Below are positions 42,524 through 51,624 of a DNA stretch of 64,000 nt, in pieces. A model generated the notes under the pieces. The model saw only the letters and a list, made by a program, of their open reading frames with translations. It ran no database searches and was not told the DNA's origin. Position 1 is the stretch's first letter. Each line of letters starts with the position of its first letter. Origin of the DNA: Alexandriicola marinus (GTDB lineage Bacteria; Pseudomonadota; Alphaproteobacteria; Rhodobacterales; Rhodobacteraceae); contig NZ_RBVZ01000001.1 in NCBI RefSeq assembly GCF_004000435.1, positions 620,001 through 684,000 on the forward strand, in the 5' to 3' direction. A program made the position numbers and the translations under genes.

Positions 42524-44895
42524 GCGGACCTCTGACAGATCTGGACCGGCCGAACAGCTATATCGGTCGCGCGGTGCCCCGCGCGGATGCCGCCCGCCTT
42601 CTGGAAGGGCGGGGCCGCTTCGTGGATGATCTGCAACTGCCACGCATGTTGCATGCCGCCTTCCTGCGATCCCCCTATGCCCATGCCCGGGTGAACGGCT
42701 TCGATCTCGAGGCCGCGCGCGCTGTGCCGGGGGTCCATACCATCCTGACGGGCAAGGACCTCGAAGGCGTGGTCGAACCCTATGTCGGCGTCCTGAGCCA
42801 CCTCGCGGGCCTTCAGTCGGCGCCGCAGATGCCGATGGCCGTCGATGTCGCCCGCTGGCAGGGCGAACCGCTGGTGATGGTCATCGCCGAGAGCCGCGCC
42901 ATCGCCGAGGATGCGCTGGGCCTGATCGAGGCCGATCTCGACCCGCTCGATCCGGTCACCGACCCCGAGGCCGCGCTTGAGCCGGGTGCAGCCCTGATCC
43001 ACGACAGCCTCGGGTCGAACCTCGCGTGGGAACGCACGGTCGATGTGGGGGACGTGGACGCGGCCTTTGCCGCCGACGGTGTCACGACGGTCGAGCGCAG
43101 CTTCACCTTTGGCCGGCATACCGGCGTCACGCTGGAAACCCGGGCCGCTGTGGCGGCGTTCGATCCGTCGACCGATCAGCTGACGTTCTGGTATTCGGGG
43201 CAGGCGCCCCACATGATGCAGTTCATCTTCGCCAAGCATCTTGGCCTGATGGAAGAGGACGTGCGCGTCATCGCCCATGACGTAGGCGGCTCCTTCGGGA
43301 TCAAGATCCATACCTATGGCGACGAGGTGGCCACGGCGGCGGCGGCAAAGTTGCTGGGCCGGCCGATAAAATTCGTGGCCGACCGGCTGGAAAGCTTTCA
43401 GACAGATATCCACGCCCGCGATCACATCGTGAAGGGGCGCATGGGCCTGACGGCCGACGGCAAGATCGCCGCGCTGGAATTCGATGACATCACCGGGATC
43501 GGGCCGTTCTCGATGTATCCGCGCACCTCGGCCATCGAGGCCAACCAGGTGCTCAACCTGACCGGCGCGCCCTATGAGATCGAGAATTACCGCGCCCGGT
43601 CGCGCGTCGTGTTCCAGAACAAGAACCTGATGTGCCAGTATCGCGCGGTGGGCCATCCGATCGCCATGGCGATCTGCGACTGCCTGCTTGAGGATGCCGC
43701 GCGCGAGATCGGGATGGACGTGGCCGAGGTCCGCAGACGGAACCTGATGGCCGATGACAGCTATCCCCGGCAATCGGCCTCTGGCATGAAGCTGGCCGAT
43801 CTGAGCCACCAGCAAAGCCTCGAGAAACTTCTCGAGATCATGGACTACAACGGCCTGCGCGCCGATCAGGCACAGGCCCGCAAATCGGGCGTCTACCGCG
43901 GGATCGGTCTTGTGAGCATGGTCGAGGTCACCAATCCGTCGCCCGCCTTCTACGGGATCGGCGGCGCCCCCATCGCAAGCCAGGACGGCGCGACCGTGCG
44001 GCTGGATGCGGGCGGTGGATTGCGGATCAGTTCCTCGGTGACCGAACAGGGGCAGGGGACGAACGGCATCCTTGCCCAGATCGCGGCCGATCGGTTCGGC
44101 ATCCCGATCGACAGGGTCCGGGTCACGACCGGCGACACCGACACCGTGCCCTACGGTGGCGGCACATGGGCATCGCGCGGGGCCGGCATCGGCGGCGAGG
44201 CGATGTTGCAGGCCGCGGTCGCGCTTCGCGATCAGGTGCTCGACGTGGCGGCGGTCATGCTTCAGACCGAACCCTCCAAGCTGGATATCCGCGACGGTGC
44301 GGTGACCGATCTTGACGGGTCCGAGCGCATGACCCTGTCCGATCTGGCCCGCACGGTCTATTATCGCGGCAACGAATTGCCCTCGGACATGAAGCCCGAA
44401 CTTGTGGCGACCCGCCACTACAGGGTCACCGATTTCCCCTTCGTCTTTACCAATGGCGCGATGGCCGCCCAGGTCGAGGTCGATGTGGAAACGGGGATGG
44501 TCAAGGTCCTGGGCTTCTGGGCCGTCGAGGATTGCGGCCGGGTGATCAACCCGATGCTCGTCGATGAACAGGTGCGCGGCGGTGTCGTGCAGGGGATCGG
44601 CGGCGCGCTCTACGAGGAATGCCTTTATGACGAGGAAGGGCAGTTGCTGAACGCATCGATGGCAGATTATGAAGTGCCCATGGCCGCCGAGATGCCCGAT
44701 ATCGTCGTGGCGCATGTCGAAACGCCGACACGGACCTCCGAGCTTGGCGCCAAGGGCGCGGGCGAGGCGGGGACGGGCGGTGCACCGGCGGCGCTGATGA
44801 ATGCCGTCAACGACGCGCTGTCGCCTCTGGGGGGACGGATCCACCAGATGCCGATGACGCCCGAACGTATCCTCAAGGCGTTGGGCACGGTGTAA
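42520..44895 (+). CDS. molybdenum hydroxylase, molybdopterin-binding large subunit
   Basis: This 791-residue xanthine-oxidase-family subunit has IGRAVPRADAARLLEGRGRFVDD at the start in two parts, VGGSFGIKIHTYGDE, and the catalytic Glu749 in KGAGEAGTGGAP. The loop at CQYRAVGHP lacks the AY-x-CSFR signature with the Cu-binding Cys of true CO dehydrogenase, so it is a hydroxylase of another kind, acting on an aldehyde, N-heterocycle or similar. No dedicated maturation gene (XdhC/CoxD-like) is adjacent. Confidence 0.92.
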   Translation: MSGPLTDLDRPNSYIGRAVPRADAARLLEGRGRFVDDLQLPRMLHAAFLRSPYAHARVNGFDLEAARAVPGVHTILTGKDLEGVVEPYVGVLSHLAGLQSAPQMPMAVDVARWQGEPLVMVIAESRAIAEDALGLIEADLDPLDPVTDPEAALEPGAALIHDSLGSNLAWERTVDVGDVDAAFAADGVTTVERSFTFGRHTGVTLETRAAVAAFDPSTDQLTFWYSGQAPHMMQFIFAKHLGLMEEDVRVIAHDVGGSFGIKIHTYGDEVATAAAAKLLGRPIKFVADRLESFQTDIHARDHIVKGRMGLTADGKIAALEFDDITGIGPFSMYPRTSAIEANQVLNLTGAPYEIENYRARSRVVFQNKNLMCQYRAVGHPIAMAICDCLLEDAAREIGMDVAEVRRRNLMADDSYPRQSASGMKLADLSHQQSLEKLLEIMDYNGLRADQAQARKSGVYRGIGLVSMVEVTNPSPAFYGIGGAPIASQDGATVRLDAGGGLRISSSVTEQGQGTNGILAQIAADRFGIPIDRVRVTTGDTDTVPYGGGTWASRGAGIGGEAMLQAAVALRDQVLDVAAVMLQTEPSKLDIRDGAVTDLDGSERMTLSDLARTVYYRGNELPSDMKPELVATRHYRVTDFPFVFTNGAMAAQVEVDVETGMVKVLGFWAVEDCGRVINPMLVDEQVRGGVVQGIGGALYEECLYDEEGQLLNASMADYEVPMAAEMPDIVVAHVETPTRTSELGAKGAGEAGTGGAPAALMNAVNDALSPLGGRIHQMPMTPERILKALGTV

Positions 44896-44972
44896 TCCGC
44901 AGCCCTCCCGACGACCGGGACGCCAAATCTGTCACACAATGACGCGCCGGTTGGGCGCGAAGGAATGAGTTC

Positions 44973-45596
44973 ATGACAACCCTGTGCTACGCGAAAAAGA
45001 CCTGCTCCATCGGCATCCACGTGCTGATGGAGGAGATCGGGGAACCTTACGATTTGCGGATCGTGGATTTCTCGAAGAAGGAACAGAAGACGCCGGAATA
45101 CCTCGCGCTGAACCCGAAGGGCAAGGTCGCGGCGCTGGTGCGCGACGACGGAAGCGTGGTGACGGAATTCGCGGCAATCGCCATCTGGCTGGCGCGCCAG
45201 CACCCCGAAAAGAACCTCTTGCCCGAAGATACCGAAGGTCTGATCCGCACGCTCGAGGCCATGGATTTCATCATCGGCACCGTTCACATGCTGTCGTGGC
45301 GGATGTACCGGCGCCCGGACGCCTATTCCGACATCCCCGAGGCGATCGAGCAGCTGAAGGTCCGCGGCAAGGACGCGATGATGGCGGCACTTGCCGTGGT
45401 CGACGAACAGCTTGAGGGCAAGGAATGGGTCATGGGCGACACCTTCACCATCGCCGATACCGCCCTCTATTATAACGAATATTGGGCCGTTGACGTGGCG
45501 GGCTGGGAGCTGCCGCCCAACGTCATGGCGCATTACGAGCGGATGAAGCAGCGTCCCTCCGTTCAGGCCAGTCGCAAGCTGGAAGGCGTCGACTGA
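44973..45596 (+). CDS. glutathione S-transferase
   Basis: This 207-residue GST has a thioredoxin-like N-terminal domain starting TLCYAKKTCSIGIHVLMEEIGEPY, with Cys in the position of the beta-class catalytic Cys10 (K-x-CS), LNPKGKVAAL with the cis-Pro region replaced, and an all-helical C-terminal domain with FTIADTALYY. It follows the Mo-hydroxylase by 77 bp and may be co-transcribed, perhaps detoxifying a reactive aldehyde or epoxide. Confidence 0.88.
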   Translation: MTTLCYAKKTCSIGIHVLMEEIGEPYDLRIVDFSKKEQKTPEYLALNPKGKVAALVRDDGSVVTEFAAIAIWLARQHPEKNLLPEDTEGLIRTLEAMDFIIGTVHMLSWRMYRRPDAYSDIPEAIEQLKVRGKDAMMAALAVVDEQLEGKEWVMGDTFTIADTALYYNEYWAVDVAGWELPPNVMAHYERMKQRPSVQASRKLEGVD

Positions 45597-45778
45597 GGCG
45601 CGCCAGCCGGACGGCATGGTCCTGGACCTGACCGAAGTTCGATCATTGGTCGCGGCGGCGTGCAAGCGCCGGCGCGGACCTGTCTTCACGCGAGCAGTGG
45701 CGTGAAGGCGCCGATCGCCGTGGTGTCCGATTCCTCTTCCGTTTGACAGGCCAACCGGGCGCGGGTGATGCTGGGCAT

Positions 45779-46126
45779 ATGAGCCACAAGATTTTCGGGA
45801 TGGCCGTTTCGGCGGTCTATCCCCACTACATCAGGAAAGTCGAAAAGAAGGGCCGGTCGCAAGCCGACCTCGAGACCGTGGTGTCATGGCTGACCGGCTA
45901 TGATGCTGCGGGTCTCCGTCAGCAGCTGGACGCAGGCACCGATTTCGAAACCTTCTTTGCCGAAGCCCCCGCCATGAACCCGGACCGGCGAAAGATTACC
46001 GGCGTAATTTGCGGGATCCGGGTGGAGGATATCGAAGATCCGCTGATGCAGGAGATCCGCTACCTCGACAAGCTGGTCGACGAACTCGGCCGCGGCAAGA
46101 AGATGCAGAGCATCCTGCGGAGCTAG
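45779..46126 (+). CDS. DUF2200 family protein
   Basis: This 115-residue protein matches the DUF2200 family, recognised from MSHKIFGMAVSAVYPHYIRKVEKKGRS (two parts), the VVSWLTGY stretch and the MQEIRYLDKLVDELGRGKKM tail. No function is established for the family. The ATG at 45779 gives the family's usual N terminus. The 182 bp upstream hold no gene that I can support. Confidence 0.85.
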   Translation: MSHKIFGMAVSAVYPHYIRKVEKKGRSQADLETVVSWLTGYDAAGLRQQLDAGTDFETFFAEAPAMNPDRRKITGVICGIRVEDIEDPLMQEIRYLDKLVDELGRGKKMQSILRS

Positions 46127-46167
46127 AGCTGCGTGGCCATGGAAGTAACCTTGAAAGGAACGCCAAG

Positions 46168-46365
46168 ATGAAGAAACTGATCGCTCTTCTCGTGATGGTG
46201 CCGGTATTCGCCCTGTCGGCCTGTGATGAACTGAACCTCGATCCTCAGCTGGAACGTGCGGCCATCGGTGCGGCGATTGGCTGTGCTGCGGGAGAATACC
46301 TGGTCGATGGGCGTTGCGTCGAAGGCGCCGTCATCGGTGCAGGCGTCGGTGTCTTCACGGACTAG
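46168..46365 (+). CDS. small lipoprotein
   Basis: This 65-residue protein has a lipoprotein signal MKKLIALLVMVPVFALSAC with lipobox ALSAC (Cys19). The mature part has a glycine-zipper-like AAIGAAIGCAAGEYL and GAVIGAGVGVF, which suggests a membrane-associated helix pair. AAAGGAA precedes the ATG. Function unknown. Confidence 0.75.
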   Translation: MKKLIALLVMVPVFALSACDELNLDPQLERAAIGAAIGCAAGEYLVDGRCVEGAVIGAGVGVFTD

Positions 46366-46525
46366 GACGCGTCCACTCCCGTTGCGGGGCCAGCCTTGCC
46401 CTTGGGCGATTGTCGGTGATCCGTGCCTTTCGCCAGAAGGTTCTTCTTGCAATTCCATGTCCGATTTGCAGGGTGTTATCTGTCGAACCGGCCGTGAATA
46501 CAGTTCCTTGGTGTGAGGGTTGCCC

Positions 46526-46882
46526 GTGAATTTCGAGGACAGGATCAGAACGGTGTTTTCGATCCCGCTCGGGTTCATTCTGGGTGTAATCGGGTCGGGC
46601 GTGGCAGAGTTGGCCTCCGTGACCAGCTGGAAGATCTTTGCAATATTCCTGGGTGTCGTGGCCCTGTTTTTCCTGTTCGAGTGGATTTCGGACAAGGGGA
46701 GCCTGAAGGCCATGGAAGCGCTGAGCGACCGGTCCGAGGCCGAACTCAAGGACATTCGCGAACGCAAGCTCCTGGGCAGCCATTCGCCATGGCCCCGTTA
46801 TCTTTTCCTGATTTCGGCGGCTGTGGGCGTTCTGGCGTGCCTTGTCTGGTCCCCGCTGGAGATACTGGAAGCTCTAACCTGA
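46526..46882 (+). CDS. small membrane protein, unknown function
   Basis: This ~118-residue protein has two close hydrophobic segments (about residues 12-30 and 36-54) and one C-terminal (about 93-113), separated by a charged cytoplasmic loop with EALSDRSEAELKDIRERKLLG. GAGGG 8 nt before the GTG supports the start; a TTG two codons earlier is possible. No family was recognised. Confidence 0.6.
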   Translation: MNFEDRIRTVFSIPLGFILGVIGSGVAELASVTSWKIFAIFLGVVALFFLFEWISDKGSLKAMEALSDRSEAELKDIRERKLLGSHSPWPRYLFLISAAVGVLACLVWSPLEILEALT

Positions 46883-46919
46883 GGGCAGGGCGCATGCCCC
46901 GCCCTCTCCTGCGCTGGTC

Positions 46920-47453
46920 TCAGCCCTCTTCGAGATCGCCTTCTGCGTTGACCCGCAGGCCTGTCTTGTGGCTCTGCTCGAGGATCTGTGGCGCCCAGGC
47001 GACGCGGCCGCCGTCCTGAGTCGTCTCTTTCGAGCCGATGATCGCCATCAGCATCGCATAGTCGTCGCCCACGTTGCGAAAGCCGCGAAAGACGCCCGGC
47101 GGGAAAGAGATCACGTCAAAGGGATCGATCTCGATCTCCTTGTCGCCCTCCGCGCCCCAATAGGCCGCCCAGCGGCCCGTGAGGGGGATGAAGACCTCGA
47201 TCGTCTCGTGCGCATGGAGTGCCGCGCCCTTGCCGGGTTCCGCACCCACATAGGTGATCCCGAAGTAACGGGCATCGGTGATCGAGGGGGCAAGGTCCTT
47301 GTCTTCGGTCACGCCGCGCCCGATGACGTTGAAGATGTCGCGGTGATATTCGGGGATGCGGGTGTCGACGTAGGCCTGCTTCGAGCCCTTGAGCTCCTTG
47401 TAGCGGGCCACGCGCTCCAGCATTTCCTCGACGCTTGGTTCGATGATATCCAT
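46920..47453 (-). CDS. cupin-domain protein
   Basis: This 177-residue protein has a single cupin barrel, with HAHETIEVFIPLTGRW (metal-ligand His-x-His and Glu) and the second motif FPPGVFRGFRNVG. The metal-binding His of motif 2 is not evident. It could be a dioxygenase, isomerase or ligand sensor. It is downstream of the TRAP binding-protein gene on the same strand, beyond a strong terminator. Confidence 0.8.
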   Translation of the reverse strand: MDIIEPSVEEMLERVARYKELKGSKQAYVDTRIPEYHRDIFNVIGRGVTEDKDLAPSITDARYFGITYVGAEPGKGAALHAHETIEVFIPLTGRWAAYWGAEGDKEIEIDPFDVISFPPGVFRGFRNVGDDYAMLMAIIGSKETTQDGGRVAWAPQILEQSHKTGLRVNAEGDLEEG

Positions 47454-47486
47454 CGGTCTGGTCCTGTCTGAAGGTCTTGGAATCAA

Positions 47487-47514
47487 AACGGGCGGCCCGT
47501 TCGGGCCGCCCGTT
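47487..47514 (-). terminator. hairpin terminator after TRAP binding-protein gene
   Basis: Arms AACGGGCGGCCCG (47487-47499) and CGGGCCGCCCGTT (47502-47514) pair perfectly over TT; on the minus strand it is followed by a short T run (GTTTTGATT). It lies 10 bp after the binding-protein stop. Confidence 0.85.
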
Positions 47515-47523
47515 GTATCGATC

Positions 47524-48594
47524 TTAGTCGATCACGTATTCGACTGGCCACTCATAGCTGCTAGCGGCCACCGCATCGAGATAGGCCTGCATGACCTCCG
47601 ATCCCGGCATGCCACGACCGTCGGCTTCCTTGGCCTGCTGGTTCGGGAAGCTGGTGAGTGACTCGGCCCAGCCCGCACGCACCTCGGGGGCAAGGTCGTT
47701 GACCCTGGCGCCAACCTCGATCAGACCCTCGATCCCGCGCTGCTGGGCGGCGTTGAGCGAGGCACCGGCCTGCTCCTCGTAGGCGCGGCCCACTTCGAGG
47801 ATGATCTGCTGAACATCTTCGGGCAGGCGGCTCAGCGAGCGTTCGTTCATTGTCAGCGCGTTCACCGCCATCGCACCGAAACCGATCCGGGTGTAATAGG
47901 GCGACGGCTCATAGAACTTGAAGCCAAGATAGGCGGACGGGAACATCAGCCAGCCGTGGTAGACGCCCGTCTGAAGCGACAGATAGCCGTCGGGCAGGGT
48001 GGACTGAACCGGGATCGCACCCGCGAATTCAAGCCACGGCAGGTTCGGACCGGCGCCGCCGATCTTCACACCTTCGAGGTCGGCCACGGTTTCCCACGGG
48101 TCGGTCGTGCCGAGATGGTAGTTGTCCCAGCCATGCAGGCCCAGAAGGATCTGGCCATATTCTTCCGAGAATTGCTCGGTCAGCCACGGCACCTGGTCAT
48201 AGACGGCGCGAGTCGTGGCCATGGCCTCGATCGAATCCTGCGGCCCGAACGGAGCATAATAGGGGAAGTTGTGCAGGAACAGCTTGGCTGGTTCAAAACA
48301 GATGCAGAAGGCGCCGATGTCGAGGATGCCGTTCTGAACCGCCTCGAGCGTTTCGGCCACGCCCGCGATCGCGCCGCCGTAACCTTCGACGAATTCGATC
48401 TCGTGCTCTGTTTCCTCGGCCACGCGACGCACCACTTCGGGCACGAAAAAGTTTGCCGTATCAGTCACATAGACGGACGGCCCGTTCGGGTGACCCGATC
48501 CGATCCGAAGCGTGAACGTATCGGCTGTCGCCGCTGCGCCCCAGACCATGGCCATTGCCGTACCAGCGGCAACTATTGCGTTCTTAAGTGTCAT
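47524..48594 (-). CDS. TRAP transporter periplasmic binding protein (DctP family)
   Basis: This 356-residue protein has a signal peptide (MTLKNAIVAAGTAMAMVWGAAATAD) and the DctP fold, with LRIGSGHPNGPSVYVTD near the start and LEGVKIGGAGPNLPWLEFAGAIPV at the hinge (two parts). The Arg that contacts the ligand carboxylate in most DctP proteins is not at the usual RVRVPG-like place here. It is transcribed divergently from the two membrane subunits, which is less common than one operon. Confidence 0.88.
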   Translation of the reverse strand: MTLKNAIVAAGTAMAMVWGAAATADTFTLRIGSGHPNGPSVYVTDTANFFVPEVVRRVAEETEHEIEFVEGYGGAIAGVAETLEAVQNGILDIGAFCICFEPAKLFLHNFPYYAPFGPQDSIEAMATTRAVYDQVPWLTEQFSEEYGQILLGLHGWDNYHLGTTDPWETVADLEGVKIGGAGPNLPWLEFAGAIPVQSTLPDGYLSLQTGVYHGWLMFPSAYLGFKFYEPSPYYTRIGFGAMAVNALTMNERSLSRLPEDVQQIILEVGRAYEEQAGASLNAAQQRGIEGLIEVGARVNDLAPEVRAGWAESLTSFPNQQAKEADGRGMPGSEVMQAYLDAVAASSYEWPVEYVID

Positions 48595-48653
48595 CAGTTC
48601 CTCCCATCAGACATGAAACACGTCCCTCGGCCCCTTCCTCCCGAGAAAGGGCT

Positions 48654-48671
48654 TATTTATCGTTCGCTAAC
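48654..48671. repeat. direct repeat copy 1 in TRAP promoter spacer
   Basis: TATTTATCGTTCGCTAAC is 15/18 identical to copy 2 at 48713-48730, 59 bp away in the same orientation. Both lie in the 203-bp spacer between divergent TRAP genes and are probably operator sites, perhaps for the GntR regulator encoded at 51653. Confidence 0.6.
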
Positions 48672-48712
48672 TACCTCACAGAATCTGCAACCGGTCAAGC
48701 CTCGAGACGCGC

Positions 48713-48730
48713 TATTTATCGATTGCTAAT
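48713..48730. repeat. direct repeat copy 2 in TRAP promoter spacer
   Basis: TATTTATCGATTGCTAAT is the second copy of the element at 48654-48671. It lies 67 bp before the small TRAP subunit start and could overlap its promoter. Confidence 0.6.
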
Positions 48731-48797
48731 CTTGGCTTGACCCTTCGTCTCGTTCCGCTAGCGTTGCACGAAACAAAGGTCGAGGGAGGGGCCGATC

Positions 48798-49319
48798 ATG
48801 TCTGTGGACACCCGTGTTGCACGGGCCATTCACCTGTTCGCGGCGTTTTGGACGCTGTGTCTAGCGGTTTTGATCTTCTTTGACGTCATGGGACTAAAGT
48901 TCCTGGGACGCCCGGTGCCCGGCACCAAGGAGATCATCCAGAACTCGGTGGTGGCCATTACCTTCCTGCAGATCCCGCTGGCGATCTACTCCGGTTCGAT
49001 GTTGCGCACCTCGATTCTGGCCGATGCGGTGCCGCCGTTCGTGCAAAAGCTCTTGCGCACATCCATGTCGATCCTCGGCTTCCTCGTTTTCATGACGATT
49101 CTCTGGAGCACCTGGCCCGCCTTCTTCGATTCCTACCGGATCGGGGAATACGAGGGCGAGGGCTCTCTCAGGGTGCCGACATGGCCCGTGCGCGGCACGG
49201 TTCTGGTGATGTCGGGCTTCGCTGCCTGGGCCTACCTGACGATGATCTGGCACGATTGGCGCGGAAATCTGATCGACGGGCAGGCCGCACCGGGCGCCTA
49301 TATGGGCGGGGAGAACTGA
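48798..49319 (+). CDS. TRAP transporter small membrane subunit (DctQ family)
   Basis: This 173-residue protein has four predicted membrane helices (about 10-30, 45-65, 90-110, 135-155) with VPGTKEIIQNSVVAITFLQIPLA in the second, typical of DctQ. It pairs with the large subunit 3 bp downstream. GGTCGAGGGAGGGGCC precedes the ATG. Confidence 0.85.
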   Translation: MSVDTRVARAIHLFAAFWTLCLAVLIFFDVMGLKFLGRPVPGTKEIIQNSVVAITFLQIPLAIYSGSMLRTSILADAVPPFVQKLLRTSMSILGFLVFMTILWSTWPAFFDSYRIGEYEGEGSLRVPTWPVRGTVLVMSGFAAWAYLTMIWHDWRGNLIDGQAAPGAYMGGEN

Positions 49320-49322
49320 TCC

Positions 49323-50639
49323 ATGGGTGGTGATATCGTTCTGTGGATGCTCGGCCTTCTGGTCCTGCTGATCCTTCTGGGCACGCATATCGGCGTGGCG
49401 CTTGCGATCTGTTCGGGGATCGGCGTCTGGCTGATGCTGGGCGCGCTGGAGCCCGCGATTTCGATCCTCGGCAACACCGCCTACGAGGCGGTAAGAAAGG
49501 ACGTCTTCGCGGTGATTCCGCTCTTCGTTCTGATGGGGGAATTCATATCCAAATCCGGGGCGGCCGGGGATCTGTACCGCGTCTGCGACCGCACGATGAA
49601 GCGGCTTCCGGGACGGCTGGCAATCGCCACGATCACCGGCAACACGATCTTTGCCGCCGTGACCGGGGTGTCGATCGCCTCGGCCGCAGCCTTCAGCCGG
49701 ATCGCCTATCCCGAGATGATGAAGGTGGGCTACAAGCAGACCTTCGCGCTGGGGGCCGTGGCGGGGTCTGCCTGCCTTGGGATGCTGATTCCGCCCTCTG
49801 TCCTGCTGATCGTCTGGGCAATCCTGACCGAACAGAGCGTGGGTGCGCTGTTCATCGCGGGGATCATTCCGGGCATCGTTCTTGCGTTGTTGTTCATTGC
49901 CTACGTGATCATTGCTGCGGTCCGTTCGCCTGACGTGGCGCCACCCTTCGATGGCGATCTGGTGAAACTCACGCCCGAAGAGGTCCGCTCCGAGGTGATC
50001 GGCAGCTTCGGCATCATCTTCCTGATCTTTCTGGTGATCGGCGGAATCTGGACGGGCTGGTTCAACCCGACGCAGGCGGCAGGTTTCGGCGCGCTGGGTG
50101 CGCTGCTGATCGCGGTCATCAAAGGGCTGGGCTGGCGCGAACTCTATCAGGCGGTCCTGCAGGCGGGGCGCACGACGGCGCCGATCATGTTCCTTCTGAT
50201 CACGGCCTCGATGTATTCGCGGCTTCTGGGGATCGGCGGCGCGGTCAACTTCATCCAGGGGCTGTTCGCGCAGGCGGGCCTCGATCCCTGGCAGGTGATC
50301 GCGCTGATGGTGGTGATCTGGCTGATCATGGGGATGCTGATCGACAGCGTGTCGATCATCCTTCTGACGGTTCCGATCTTCTCGCCCATCGCCGCCAGCA
50401 TCGGGATCGACCCGATTGCCTTCGCGATCTTCGGCATCCTCGTGATCGAGGCGGGGCTGCTGACGCCGCCGTTCGGGCTTCTGGTCTATACCGTCCGGGG
50501 GGCGGTGCCGGACAAGACGGCGACGCTGGGCAAGATCTTCATCGGATCGACCCCCTATTTCGTGCTGATCCTCGTGGCGGCCTTCATCGTCTTGTTCATG
50601 CCGTGGCTGGCGACGGCCTTGCCCGCGGCGTTGCTATAG
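49323..50639 (+). CDS. TRAP transporter large membrane subunit (DctM family)
   Basis: This 438-residue protein has ~12 hydrophobic segments and the DctM hallmarks GTHIGVALAICSGIG, SIASAAAFSRIAYPEMMK, AGSACLGMLIPPSVLLIVW and the C-terminal LIDSVSIILLTVPIFSPIAASIGID stretch (given in part). It forms the sodium-coupled pore. The metallo-beta-lactamase gene follows after 11 bp, so uptake and first-step hydrolysis may be coupled. Confidence 0.93.
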   Translation: MGGDIVLWMLGLLVLLILLGTHIGVALAICSGIGVWLMLGALEPAISILGNTAYEAVRKDVFAVIPLFVLMGEFISKSGAAGDLYRVCDRTMKRLPGRLAIATITGNTIFAAVTGVSIASAAAFSRIAYPEMMKVGYKQTFALGAVAGSACLGMLIPPSVLLIVWAILTEQSVGALFIAGIIPGIVLALLFIAYVIIAAVRSPDVAPPFDGDLVKLTPEEVRSEVIGSFGIIFLIFLVIGGIWTGWFNPTQAAGFGALGALLIAVIKGLGWRELYQAVLQAGRTTAPIMFLLITASMYSRLLGIGGAVNFIQGLFAQAGLDPWQVIALMVVIWLIMGMLIDSVSIILLTVPIFSPIAASIGIDPIAFAIFGILVIEAGLLTPPFGLLVYTVRGAVPDKTATLGKIFIGSTPYFVLILVAAFIVLFMPWLATALPAALL

Positions 50640-50650
50640 GGAGAAACATC

Positions 50651-51535
50651 ATGTCCGCTTCGCTGAAAGCCCCGATCCGCCCCGCGATCCACCGCTTTCG
50701 TCTGGGCGAGGCGGACGTGACCACGATCCTCGACGGGGCGATTGTCCTGCCGCAGGTGTCGCCGCCCTACGCCACCGACATGACGGAGGAGCGGCGGGCC
50801 GAGGTTGCGCACGAGAATTTCGTGCCGGCCGACAAGACGGAAAACGCCTTCACGCCGACCCTGATCACGACCGGTGGCAAGCTGGTCGTGTTCGATACCG
50901 GTTGGGGCGCGCTGGGTCATGACAAGGGTGCGGGCAATCTTGTCGCGCGCATGGCCGAGGCGGGCTATGCACCCGAAGACGTCGACGTGCTGGCCCTGAC
51001 GCATTGTCATCCAGATCACATGGGCGGGCTTCTCACCGATGGCGAGATGACCTTTCCCAATGCACGCCACGTCGTGGGGCGTGTCGAATTCGAGGCCTGG
51101 AGCACGGGCGAGGGCATCCCCGAGAAGCGCGCCCACAACAAGGAATTGTTCGACAAGATCGTGGCGCCCGTCGCCGACAGGTTTGACCTGATCGAGGGCG
51201 GGGCAGAGATCGCGCCCGGCCTTTTCGCCGAGGAGGGCTTTGGCCATTCCCCGGGCCACATGATGTACCGGCTCGATCAGGGCAAGGATCAGCTTCTGGT
51301 CTGGGGCGACGTCACGAACCATTATGCCTTTTCGCTGCGCCATCCGCGCGCAGCGATTGCCTTTGACGACCATCCCGAGGCCGCGACCGCGACCCGGCTG
51401 CGCGTGCTTGACATGGTGGCGACCGACCGGATTCTCGTGGCTGGTCATCACATGCCGTTCCCCTCTGTCGGATATGTCGAGGCGACGGGTGACAGCTATC
51501 GCTGGGTCCCGCTGACCTATCAGAACTGGATCTGA
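50651..51535 (+). CDS. metallo-beta-lactamase-fold hydrolase
   Basis: This 294-residue protein has the Zn-binding motif THCHPDHMGG (His118, His120, Asp122, His123), then GHSPGHMM, WGDVTNH and AGHHMPFP as further ligands. N-terminal features (FDTGWG) resemble N-acyl homoserine lactonase and other lactonase-type members. Placement right after TRAP transporter genes suggests hydrolysis of an imported lactone or ester, though quorum quenching is possible. The ATG has GGGAGAAACATC upstream. Confidence 0.88.
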   Translation: MSASLKAPIRPAIHRFRLGEADVTTILDGAIVLPQVSPPYATDMTEERRAEVAHENFVPADKTENAFTPTLITTGGKLVVFDTGWGALGHDKGAGNLVARMAEAGYAPEDVDVLALTHCHPDHMGGLLTDGEMTFPNARHVVGRVEFEAWSTGEGIPEKRAHNKELFDKIVAPVADRFDLIEGGAEIAPGLFAEEGFGHSPGHMMYRLDQGKDQLLVWGDVTNHYAFSLRHPRAAIAFDDHPEAATATRLRVLDMVATDRILVAGHHMPFPSVGYVEATGDSYRWVPLTYQNWI

Positions 51536-51624
51536 GCGCGCGTCGCGCAGCTATCGGATTTCGTGATCCACACTAGCCGAATCGATAATGGTTTACCCCA
51601 TTGACCGACTCACTCTGACAGTCT

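Noticed and set aside
42520-44895. Aerobic carbon monoxide dehydrogenase large subunit
   Set aside because: The AY-x-CSFR active-site loop with the copper-binding Cys is absent; CQYRAVGHP occupies that region.
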